From contig JH152923.1 of the NCBI GenBank assembly GCA_000226015.1, forward strand, positions 88,719 to 118,128: a stretch of DNA of 29,410 bases, read 5' to 3'. The notes beneath the pieces were generated by a model that worked only from the letters and a program-made list of their open reading frames with translations, had not been told where the DNA came from and searched no databases. A program made the position numbers and the translations under genes. Source of the DNA: Mnemiopsis leidyi. Lineage: Eukaryota; Ctenophora; Tentaculata; Lobata; Bolinopsidae. Positions 11,742-22,300 of the stretch are shown here, piece by piece. The stretch's first letter is position 1. Every line of letters starts with the position of its first letter.

Positions 11742-13514
11742 ATGTTGAAGTCAGTATGTCGCGTTTTGCCAAGATGCAGATCTGTCCTTTGTCAGAGAGC
11801 ACAATGCAGGACTTTTAGCGAAGACAACAAGAGAACTGGTTTCGGAGACATCATGATCGAGTACGAACCTTACCAGGTGAATAGAGTGTTTTTCTGGCGT
11901 TGTTTTTATGTGGTGTGTGTATTGTGTGATGATGTTGGTAGTGTTGAGAGGTAATATGTAGTACTTCAAGTTTAACTGAATTGCTTCTAAGCATAACGTT
12001 CATTCCAATGAATATATGGTTGTGTGTTAGAGGCTTGAGTTCCTCTAAAATTAGGCGGTTCTGGCCCGGGTGACCTAGTATTCCCGTCAAGTTGTGTTTA
12101 TGATCAGGAGGCTGACGGAAAGAAAATCCGGAAAATAACAACAATGTTTGGGGACATTGAGGTTGAGGTCAAACCCAAACCCCAAACGGTGAGACATATT
12201 CTCATGTGACACAATATTTGCTTAAATAAAATTCCTGGGATTTTGCCGTGGTATTGTTGACTAATTATTAAGATCCCATTGGACCCATGGGTACTAGATT
12301 GACCTGGATTTTCACTTTTTCCTCGGATTATCTTGGAAAGTTTTTTATACATCCCCATGGAGGTAATTAGCAACCAAAAAAAATTTTTTTCGAAAATTTT
12401 GATGTTTAGGGTTTCCCCAACCCGTTTCCATGACAACGCGTCTCGCGGGTCCTCAAAATGAAGAAAATTCGATATCTCGGGACATGTTGCACCTAGAGAG
12501 GTGAAATTAGGCTTAAAAGATGCGGAATCAGCATGTTATATTGAACTTATGAACATNNNNNNNNNNGGTGAGACATATTCTCATGTTTTCTTAAATAAAA
12601 TTCCTGGGATTTTGCCGTGGTATTGTATACTAATTATTAAGATCCCATTGGACCCATGGGTAGAATACTAATATACGGTCCGTTGAGTTGTACATTTCTA
12701 TCTGTTTGTCGTTGTGATTACCCCAGCATGAGATGCTGTTTTCTACAGGACGATACGGAGTTCTCAGTACCCAGCTATCCCGCCAGAATTAACGAATCAG
12801 AAGAGGCCTTGCGAGCTAGATTAACTTATCAGAGCAGGAAACGTGGTATCGCCGAGAATTGTCTTATTCTTAGGTTTGTAAAATGTAATGTTACAGCATT
12901 TATCATTGATTCTTATACTAGCTTTAAAATGAACTTGAACTAAGTAACCAGTGTGGACTTTTTACTGTAGGTTTTAACACTGATCAACATTCAACAACTT
13001 TGTTACACGGGACCTAATAATAATACTACTGCATGAAACTTGATGATTTTTAGCCTCTACCTATCAATATCTTCAGCACGTTTTTCTCTGAGCAAGGACC
13101 AAATCTGCCTCGCAAGATAGTAGACCAGTTTGACATTCTGATAAACACGGTGGACAGTGATTGGGATCTCTATTATTGGATGACAGGGAAAGACCAACCC
13201 CCTCCTCCTTATGACAATGAGGCGAGTTTTAAAAGCTATTCTCTAATCCCAAATTTATAGAATTTACTAGAGAAAGGAGCTTAATTAAGGGATAAACTAT
13301 ATTAGGTGATTTCTTGACCTATTATATTCATATTATTATTATATGTTAAAAGACTAGTAAATTGGTTTCGTATGTTATCTTTTCTAAGCAGATATCTAAG
13401 AGTTTATTTTAATCTCGGTGTCTATTACTGAATTCTACTCAGGTGATGAAGATGCTGATAGAGTTTACACAAAACAAGGAAATGAAGGACAGGACACAAC
13501 AGCCAGACTTGTAG
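11742..13514 (+). CDS. SDHAF2: Succinate dehydrogenase assembly factor 2, mitochondrial
   Basis: SDHAF2 (yeast Sdh5) promotes covalent FAD attachment to the SDHA subunit of complex II in the mitochondrial matrix. Exons: 11742-11876 (Arg/Cys-rich presequence-like start, then IMIEYEPYQ), 12108-12188 (27 codons, phase 0 at both ends), 12749-12873, 13077-13221 and 13443-13514. The joined frame encodes about 185 residues against 166 in human. Diagnostic parts are [17 protein letters not shown] and the [10 protein letters not shown] motif; the length between them equals the human protein exactly. The second exon has no counterpart I recognise in the human protein and could be a cassette exon; without it the frame is preserved. 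The third intron (12874-13076) ends at TCTTCAG. The last intron appears to use a GC donor (GAG followed by GCGAGT at 13222). The second intron contains the N run. Confidence 0.88.
12188..12662. repeat. Direct repeat flanking an assembly gap in an SDHAF2 intron
   Basis: Bases 12188-12293 recur at 12567-12662, starting with GGTGAGACATATTC and ending GACCCATGGGTA. The copies differ mainly by an indel of about ten bases and a few substitutions. The left copy starts at the last base of an exon. The right copy starts directly after the Ns. Between them lie unrelated sequence (12294-12556) and ten Ns (12557-12566). This pattern fits two alleles placed in series, one carrying extra sequence, better than a real tandem duplication, but either is possible. 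Confidence 0.85.
12557..12566. other. Assembly gap (10 N)
   Basis: Ten ambiguous bases inside the SDHAF2 intron. The run is a placeholder, so true length and order across it are unknown. Confidence 0.99.
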
Positions 13515-14103
13515 GAAACCACGTGATGATCTGAATATCTGCAACACTGTTGACGTGATCTATACAACACCGCACCCTCATACATGTTGCTCTCTCCATC
13601 AGGACACTTGTGTCTCAGTGATGTCTTCGAAACTGGAGTAGTAGAAACTGGGTTATTTCGAAAGCGCACACTATTTGTTAAAATGCAGAACTTTATTGAC
13701 TGTATTTTGTCAGGTTGCTGATTGCACAAATTGACGTGTGGGATTTGTTTTGAAAGTTTGAAGTTTACTAGTTAAGAAGTTAAGATGTAAATATTTGCGT
13801 TTGAAATTATGTGCAAGCGAAGATTGTGCTTGTTTACACAGTGCTATGCCAGGCGCCAGCCAGTGTAAGTTATCTCTTATGAGTAAATATGTTTGTTGAA
13901 AATGTTAAGTTGAAGTGACCCTTTACAGTACGTTATGCAAGTTCGACTTAGAGTTTTCATGAATTTGCATTGCATTCTTTAGCGCTACGAATTTTATTCG
14001 TTTTTATGTACAATTCAGACCATGATAACCTAAGTTGTTGGATGACAATGAAAGAATTAACTTTAAAAAGGTACCAACATTAAACGTAAACAGAAAAAAC
14101 ACT
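13515..14103. other. Convergent 3' intergenic region, SDHAF2 / BTB gene
   Basis: Non-coding DNA between the SDHAF2 stop and the BTB gene stop. TTTATT at 13993-13998 reads as AATAAA on the minus strand, about 105 bp past the BTB stop, and is a good candidate for that gene's polyadenylation signal. No clear plus-strand AATAAA was found for SDHAF2. Confidence 0.55.
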
Positions 14104-15924
14104 CTACCTCACAGAAAACTGTCTGATGTCACAATACACTACAAGTTTAACCCTCCTAAACTCAGAAATTTCTCCCCAACTCATCCTTCGTTCTCTGTTT
14201 CTCCCAGACCACGTGACACCAGGTCTACCACACCACGTGACATGTCTAGTTAGAACTCTGTTGCCATGGTACCTGTCCCACTCCTTGACAACCAGGTGAA
14301 GCTTATCAACCGACATGTTCAGGTACTGATCATGATAGTTTGTTTCTTGAAACTTTATGTCGAAGTTGTTCATGTTCTTGGTTGATGCAGGTAGAACGTT
14401 CAGTGTAAAATCCCCTCCTCCTAGTCTAGCTGGAATCTGAAAGTGGACTCTACATCCTTTCCTCACAAGATCATGTAAAGTTGTGAAGTTTTTAGACTCT
14501 AGTTGAACCGTGTCTCGAACCGAACATAGCCCCAGAGTTTTCTTGATCTGTTGAATAAAGTGCGTGTGGGGCTGCCTCGAGAAACTTTCCAAAAACTTTG
14601 GCGGTATCCTCGCCCAATTGTACTTCTTTCTAGCCGAGATTAACGCCTCTATGGCTTGGTATGTTGGTAAGTTTGGGAGGTAAGTAAGAGCTTCAATCAC
14701 CATGAACAGGTTAGCTACCTTGTCATAGTGGAGAAGTCTATTCAAAGCAACCATCCCGTGAAACGACTGCCCTCGCAGAGACTCTAGTGAATGAAACAGA
14801 TTTGGAACAGAGCGACTTTGTAATTCCAAAGTTTCAGAGGAGATGCATGGAAGGCTTGCTGTTTTTCTGTTGTCCTTAGTACTGTTCTCTCTAGAACGCG
14901 AACTTATTGGAGTATGCAAAGCGGGTAGAGAACTGTCTGATTTTTCTGTTAGACTTGAATTATTAGAGCTGATAGTTACAGTGTCGTTATCAAACGATTT
15001 AAGCCTTGATATGATTGGTAAACTATCAATTGTGATAGACTTTAAGATGCTAGGAGTGCTCTGTCGGCCAATGTGTGAAAGATTTCCTGTTTCTTTGTCA
15101 CTGCTGTCATCATCTTTATCAAGAGCAGCCAAATAAGCTTCAAAAGTAGTCTTATGTAATGTGACAATCAATTTCAAATCGTCAAACGACAAATCAACGA
15201 CCTTCTCAAACAGCAAATCAAACAAACAGTCATAAAGAATCTTATCAGCTACCAAGCAGCCCAGAAGGTTTAAATTCGTTAAAATGTACTTTGTTGCCTC
15301 ATCCAAAATCAAGCCATTACTCTCAATATGTTTTATCACGATTTTAACCAGCAATGTTGGTTGATCACGTGACACATCTATCATGAGATCGAGTTGAGAT
15401 TTGGAGAGAGCTCTGTAATCAGCCATGTAGCGGGTAATAAAATTCGACTTGTTTGAGTTGAATATCTTGTCGATTACAATGTTCAGAAGAGTCTTGTCGT
15501 GTGTCAATTCCGCCGTGTGTCTGGTTTCTTCTAGCAGGTAGTACATACTATCGTAGTCATCTTGAACGGCTTGTGAAATCATCCTCTCCAAATAGCCTTC
15601 ACAACGTTCCTGAAGCCAAGCTACCTCGAAAACAACCGCCAACTTGAAAACATCACGAAACAAAACAGTATCCAACTTAAGTTGTCCAGTGTACACAGCC
15701 TCAATGAACTTGATAACAGCCGCACTGTTGTATTCTCTCAAATCTAGCTGAGGATCCTGATCCGTCTCGACAAACATGCTCTCGACAACAGGACTGTTTA
15801 GAGCGAGTATGACGGAGTTAGCCCGGATCTTCCTCCCTCCAGAAAGAGATATCAGCACGTTACCATGGTGTCTACTCCGCAGTTTGTTCAGTCCGAAGTC
15901 AGCAGGCAAGGGAATGTTGGACAT
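14104..15924 (-). CDS. BTB/POZ domain protein, single exon
   Basis: A 606-residue intronless reading frame. The N-terminal BTB/POZ domain (about residues 18-120) is clear: HHGNVLISLSGGRKIRANS, SPVVESMF, AVIKFIEAVYTGQL and VFKLAVVFEVAWLQERCEGYL. BTB domains dimerise and often recruit targets to cullin-3 ligases or chromatin complexes. It is followed by a helical BACK-like stretch (about 121-270), a Ser-rich probably disordered linker (about 275-370) and a C-terminal part with GMVALNRLLHYDKVANLF and a Trp/Arg-rich tail. No kelch, zinc-finger or MATH repeats are visible, so it is not a typical KLHL or ZBTB protein. I do not recognise an orthologue. It diverges from BRCA2 across a 383-bp interval. 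Confidence 0.85.
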   Translation of the reverse strand: MSNIPLPADFGLNKLRSRHHGNVLISLSGGRKIRANSVILALNSPVVESMFVETDQDPQLDLREYNSAAVIKFIEAVYTGQLKLDTVLFRDVFKLAVVFEVAWLQERCEGYLERMISQAVQDDYDSMYYLLEETRHTAELTHDKTLLNIVIDKIFNSNKSNFITRYMADYRALSKSQLDLMIDVSRDQPTLLVKIVIKHIESNGLILDEATKYILTNLNLLGCLVADKILYDCLFDLLFEKVVDLSFDDLKLIVTLHKTTFEAYLAALDKDDDSSDKETGNLSHIGRQSTPSILKSITIDSLPIISRLKSFDNDTVTISSNNSSLTEKSDSSLPALHTPISSRSRENSTKDNRKTASLPCISSETLELQSRSVPNLFHSLESLRGQSFHGMVALNRLLHYDKVANLFMVIEALTYLPNLPTYQAIEALISARKKYNWARIPPKFLESFSRQPHTHFIQQIKKTLGLCSVRDTVQLESKNFTTLHDLVRKGCRVHFQIPARLGGGDFTLNVLPASTKNMNNFDIKFQETNYHDQYLNMSVDKLHLVVKEWDRYHGNRVLTRHVTWCGRPGVTWSGRNRERRMSWGEISEFRRVKLVVYCDIRQFSVR

Positions 15925-16307
15925 AGTTTGGCAGTTCAGCGTCTAATCCTGTTCAGATAAAAACTTTGATGAATGTCGTTAAAATTGACTAAATTTGTAT
16001 GAGTCAAAGCTTATAAAGCAGTAATTGAAAACAGAACTTGAGACAAACAGAACTACTCTGCAGAACAGTGCAAAAGAAACCAGAAAATTGAGAAATAAGT
16101 CATTTGATACAATCTGTACAACACTCCTTATCTTTGAATTGTCTGTCAAATAGCGTGACGTCATGTGGAAGAAATTCTAAAAGATAAAAGCCTAAGTTAG
16201 ATGTGCCTCTGGCCTAGTCTCAGCTTCGGTCTAGCTGTGTTTTGCTTTATAACTATAGTCCCAAGTACAGTTGCTTAAATCCTAAACTGGCTTCTACATC
16301 AATTGGC
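15925..16307. promoter_or_regulatory. Putative bidirectional promoter, BTB gene (-) / BRCA2 (+)
   Basis: The 383 bp between the two divergent start codons must carry 5' UTRs and probably promoters of both genes. It contains a perfect CRE palindrome, TGACGTCA, at 16156-16163, a binding sequence for CREB/ATF-type bZIP factors. Joint control is inference; the palindrome is seen directly. Confidence 0.5.
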
Positions 16308-19300
16308 ATGGAGACCGGTAAAAAAGACAATATTACGTTTTGAACTGTTTCTCCAAAGAAAATACTTACCTGACAATTTCATTACGTAAGGATGTAGATG
16401 ACACAAAGCGCCTCCCTCCCCTACAATGTTTGGACATCACTGAGATGGACCTGAAGATAGTTCCGGTAGAGAAAGAGTTTCCTGGTGAAATCAACGAAGA
16501 CAGCGGAGTAGAGTTCGACCTCAATGACATCTTCTCTCTCCACCCTGCTGCGAGGCAGTAAGTTTTCTTTGTAACTGTATCGGGATAACTTGCTTGTAAT
16601 TTTCGCATAGAGGACGGGTCACGTGTCCTCAACAGGCTGCATTCAGCACTTGATGTGGGCCAACTACTTGTGAGTGGCCTATAGTTTAACAAGCTACTTA
16701 AATAGAGTGATGCAAGATGAGTTTGAAGAGTTTAAACACGTTCTAAACTCCAAAGCTCAATGATACTGACTTCTTAACTCATTCTGGTTCTCAGCCTAAC
16801 TGGGAGTAACAAGTGTACACATTACACTTTGTCACTTATACTATAAAGCAAATAACAAACCTCCACATTCCAGGAGTTCCGGCTACTCATCCAACCTCGA
16901 TAGGACGACTCCCAGCAAAAGTCAGAACTTCTCAACACCACTGAAAACTCTGAAAAATTGCTCGCTAAAGTCACCATTTTCCTTATCGTCATTTGGTGTA
17001 AGTCGTATACCTATTTGAGTTTTAGATTTTTAGCTTATCAAGCTATTCTCGCCCTGGCATTAGTCTAGAATCCATCCGTAAGACTGTTCATAAACCCTCA
17101 TGATTTTCAGGAGAGCCCATGGTCCTCACCTCAATCGAGCACTCCAATATCTGGGAATGTAAGCATCGCCAAGTCCTTTGAGACCCCATCCTTCCATTCT
17201 CCTATTGTTCTACCTGGTGACAGCAGAGCCTCTGTCGGTAAGGACAAATTGATCAGTTTAGATTTTAGTGGGCTGGTGGTGTAGTGGTTTGCTTCTCGGC
17301 TCCCACGCAGGAGGTCGGGGGTTCAAATCCCGTATCCGCCAGTCCTAGAGAAGTGCGCTAAGGGCATTTGCCTATGCAACCTTCTTCGGTCGACTCAGCC
17401 GAATGATCGGGAAACCGTGATTGAGGGTTAAATGAGTAGCTGCCTATTGCAGCGAAGTCTCGGGCGATAAAAGTATGGTACACACTACCTTAACCGTCAC
17501 TGGCGTGTATGTATAATTGTACATTCGGCCTCCTGTAATTGGCCGTTACACTTGTGTAACATGTGGCTGTTGGAGTGTCCGAATTAAAATATCTTTGATA
17601 TTTAGTTTACGTTTGGTTTTGGATTTCTTTGTACTTCGTTGAAATCTGTAGTTAAAGTACATTTTAACTGATTCTCTGTTCAGTCTGATAGTATTTTTAC
17701 TAATAGTATTTTGTGAAATACTTTAAGATATTGCTACCTTATTTTAAGCTAATCAGTCTAAAGATTTCAGTACAAGATCAGTAAAAATGACGTCAGATAC
17801 TGTCTTGACGTGGGAGACGAACATGGAAACTCCAGCTCAACACCATAGTAACTCTTCGGCACCAAAAGTTGATTCTTTCGGAGAGTTCTCTACTCCACCC
17901 CGACCTAATACTAAACATTCTCAGGTGAATCATTAGTGCTCTTATCTGCATCAACTCAATTCATCTTCCATTTTAGTAGTTGCTCTAGGTCAGTCCATCA
18001 AGGCCCAAGGCCCAGGGTATACATTCTTTCTGTAGTCTAGTTAAACAGACTTCAAATTTTTTTTGAAAACGATGATGCCTCAAAGTTTTGACAACATTTT
18101 TCTAATTTGCAGAAAGCAACTAAGAAGCTATTCGCTAGTCCTCATAGTGCAAGATCTGACTCTGAACTGTCCATATCATCAAGGCAGAACAGCCTTAGCA
18201 AAGAGGATTCATCGAGATCACCACCTATTAAAGGAGACCATCGTGAAACAAGTGATGAAGTGGACAAAAGCAGTGTCAAGATATCAGAATCTGAAGAATC
18301 AAAAGAGCTCTCCCTTTTTTCAAATCTAGAAAACTCAGCCAATAGTATTGCAACTCATACTAATCCCGAGGGAGATATTCACACTAGAAGTAAAGCTACA
18401 GATGTTTTATATGACTCTTATGTTGTTCAGGGTAAACTAGATCTAGTTGAACATACTTCAAATTTGTCTGATGAGGTAATTGTTAATGATGATAGAGGAT
18501 CGGCGATTCAAAATGTGGAAGAATCTCTCGAGAAAAATTCAAGCAAAGAGTTATCCCCTAAGAAAGATCTTGAGAAAGAGGCTGCTATTTCCTCTGAGGA
18601 TGCACATTCCTTATTCATGACCTTTGACACTGAATCCGAGGATAAATCTCCAGTAATAACAGAGATGAAGAACTTTCAATATCCAACTGCAACTCAAAAT
18701 CAAACTCAGTTTTCTCTGATGAATCAAAAAGAGACTGATAGTTTAGGTTTCAGTCAGTGGCCAAGCGAAGTTTATGAGCAAGCCAACAAAATACTATCAA
18801 ATCTTGACAAGGACAAGAAAAGAAATTCACAAGAACCTATAAAAGACAAACAGAATCTTGTTGACGACCAGTTCGAAAATCAAGATTCCATGGCATTCAG
18901 TCAATGGCCCAATGACGTTTATGATAACCTTGATAAAGCTATTGCCAACCTAGAAAACAAAGAGAACATTCTTGTCACCAGTGCAAGTAAATTCTCAGAA
19001 AGTGAGGTAATTGAGAGATCATGCCTTAAAAATACTAAAATAAAATTAGAGGAAAGACCAAACTCTTTAAACCCTCATGAAACTAATAACAGTACAGCCG
19101 TGGCAAAAAATACAAGTGACAATATTCTGGCTGAATCATCCAGGATTCAAGCCACAGGCTTCACCAATGCATCCAAACATTTAGTTGCTGCCTCTTCCAA
19201 AGAATGTCCAGTAAACATCCGAGAAAATTCAATGAAGAAGGCATTAAACTTTTTTGGAGAAGATTTTTCAGATTTGGACACCTTCGAAGTTCCATCTTTC

Positions 19301-22300
19301 ACCAAACCCAACCTTTGTGCCCCTAAACCGGCACCAAAAGCTAAGGATCCTATTAGCTTTTTCGGGGAAGATCTCTCAGATTTAGACACGTCAAAAATGC
19401 CGTTGTTCACCAAAGCTACACATTCTCTACCTAAACAAGTTTCAAAACCAAAGGATCCTTCAAGTTTTTTTGGTGAAGACTTTTCTGATCTAAATGAAAG
19501 TGATCTCCATGGAGGTGGATTTGAGTCTGCCTCCAGAGTTCTACATTCTGAAGAGAAATCAAAAACGTCTTTTCAAAATACAAATATCAAATTAGGAGGA
19601 TTTTCAACAGCCTCAGGAAAAAATGTTGACGTTTCAGCTCAATCTATAAATTTTATTAAGTCTTCGCAAGCTGCTCCGTTGAAAGCTACTCACCAAAAGA
19701 CGGTATCATTTTCTGACAATAAAAGTGGAACTGATTTGGATGACGAGATTGTCATTCAGAAAGACGACCCGAAGAATGTTCTAACTTTAAACGCAACGTC
19801 AATCCAATTAGCCTCAAATGAAGCATCGAGCTCTATGAAAGGCTTTTTAACTGCGAGTGGGGTCCCTGTTACAATTTCAGATGCCTCACTCAGTCACATC
19901 AGATCATCTCAAGTGCCAAATACATCTTCAAAATTGTCAGCTACTTTAGGAGTTTCTGAAGATAAAAGAGACGAAAACTCAAACTTAATTGCAATCAGCA
20001 GTCCACAAAAGGTTTCGAGGTTAAGCCTTGCCAAGGGATTTTCTACTGCAAGCGGTGCTCCGGTTGAGATCCGAGACGAGGCCCTGGAGTATGTAAGATC
20101 CTCGCAACTGCCGAGGCAATCTGAATTGAGTTCTGGGTTTTCTACAGCCGGTGGGAAGAATGTTCAGGTATGCAAAGAGTCACTTGATCACATCATGTCT
20201 TCTCAAATTGCACCTGTTAATTCGGACAAAAATAAAGATCTGCCATCCAATAAATCTTCTAAGACACCAAATACAGCACTCAAACTGAGAAAAACAGAGC
20301 ACACACCGAAGGCAATAACTCCGATATTCAAACCCGGTGCTAGGCTAAGTTTGTCCCTTGCACAGAACTCAAAGCGGATAAGGTCAGCTGATCAGAGTAC
20401 TTGTGTTGAAGCACCCTCGGATAAAGTGAGAAGGAGGCAAATCAGTGAGGGTGAGTCAGAAAGTGTCATCAGTAGGATCAGAAGAGAAAGCACTGAAGAT
20501 AATCCCTCTCCAGTACAATACCTTAACAAGCGAAGGTAAACAAGTTTCAAGTTTATGTTGCTAAAATTTGTGTTTTAAGTTTCTTTGATTGAAAACTGTA
20601 AAATATTATGGCCTAACACCATAGTCCATAAATAATAGAGTTAATGTGGAAGAGGCTTTTGATATTTTAGTTCGACAAATTGTCACATCAAGTGCAAGGA
20701 CGATTACTTATGAGTGTCCCGTCGTCACCCATTATTAACTGCAGGAGGTTGTCAAGACGATCAGGGTTCAACAGTCCAGTTACAGAGAAAACGCGATCTT
20801 GTGCTGTCGTGTCCTCTCCGATCAGTCATCGGACTAGACCAGGACTTTCTCCTCTTCTTAGCTCTCCTAAACTTGAAAGGTTGATTTTAATGTTTTAGGT
20901 TGTTGCGTCGTTTTATGAGATCTGCTATGCTGAGAAGTTTGTTATTCTTAATTCTACGGTCGTCTTATAGACACTCTTTAATTTTAATTAGAAATTATTG
21001 TAAGAAAATTAGTTTTTATCTCAGTCTCACCTGTTTTACAATTTTCCAGTACAATTGAAGAAACCCCTCCTGAAACCTCCTTCGTGACACCCTACAACAA
21101 AACACCCTCCGCAACCCAGCCCCTCCCCAACAAAACAGCTCAACCAAGCATGCTATGGAAACCCACCACCTCCAACCTTCCTACCTCCTCCAAACTAATC
21201 ACCCCTCACATGTCAACACGACACCCCCTATCCTCGCTCCCTCCACCCCAACATTACCAGTCAGAGGAGCTGTTTGAAATGGGAGTGTCGTGTGGGGTGG
21301 AGGAGATCACTGCTGACAATGCTGTAAAGTTTAGGTTTACTAAACCGGACTATTTTCTGGATGATGACTTGGATGAAGTTATCCTGTCAGGGTGTGGGGT
21401 TGTTCTCAAGTTACTTGAATCTCGATCAGCTGGACACGCTGAATTTTATCAGTCCCTCATAGCAGCACCTAAAATCAAAAAACAGTTTGTGTCAGCTGAG
21501 TGGGTAGCCAATCATTTCCGACTTATAGTTTGGAAGTGTGCAGGTCAGGAGCGCACTCAACCTACCGTCTACGCTGGCCGCGCTCTCACCCCTGAAAACG
21601 TCATGTCGCAACTTCTCCTGCGCTACTCAATTGAAGTAGACGAAGGAAGGAGGTCAGCTATAAGGATGATAACTGAGAAGGATGACACTCCAGCTAAACC
21701 CATGACATTGTTGGTGTCAGGCATAGGAAGTAAAACTGTGGAGGTGTCTGATGGGTGGTACTGTCTTGATTGTGTACTAGATAACCCCCTGTCTATTCTC
21801 ATTCAGAGTCGGGTAAGTTCGGTGTAAATCACGTGACATATTTATTTTTAAATTACTATTTACTTGATCTGAAGATTTTTGAACAATTCAGAGCCATTTT
21901 TAATGCCATTTTCTGTTAAAGAGGTTAATTATCTGAAAATAGACCGGATGACACCATATCATCTTAAGAAGTTATTTTGTTCCATTCTCAGGCTATCGAA
22001 GTTGGTTCCAAGATAGTGAGTTTCTCTTCCTCTGTAATTGGAACACATACAGATGGTATTCCTCCCTTACAAGCTAAAACTACTCTGAAACTAAAGTTGA
22101 ACTACAACTGTGTTAGACCGGCTATCTGGCATGCCAAACTTGGATACACAGGTAGTTATACTAGGTAGTCATCTTCTTATCTAGTAATCATCTACATTCT
22201 ACTTATCTAGGTAGTCATCTACTTATCTAGATGAGGTCCAGTATCAATAATTTTACAATCTGGTTTGTTGTTGACATGCACTTTTTTAGTGTCAAAAACG

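Noticed and set aside
12104-12436. Minus-strand 110-codon frame
   Set aside because: It overlaps the probable SDHAF2 exon at 12108-12188 and the intron repeat, and shows no family features.
12294-12556. Similarity between this intron segment and 430-700
   Set aside because: Both are rich in TTTTCGATATC-like strings, but I could not line up a longer shared stretch by eye.
14035-14253. Small plus-strand frame ending near the BTB gene stop
   Set aside because: It lies over the 3' end of the 606-residue BTB frame on the other strand and has no independent support.
16445-16447. Alternative BRCA2 start at an internal ATG (MDLKIV)
   Set aside because: Possible, but an upstream ATG at 16308 with an 80-bp intron joins in frame and gives a longer N-terminus. 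I kept it only as an uncertainty.
17270-17345. A functional tRNA gene
   Set aside because: The A and B boxes are good, but the acceptor stem does not close at the right distance and a SINE-like body follows directly.
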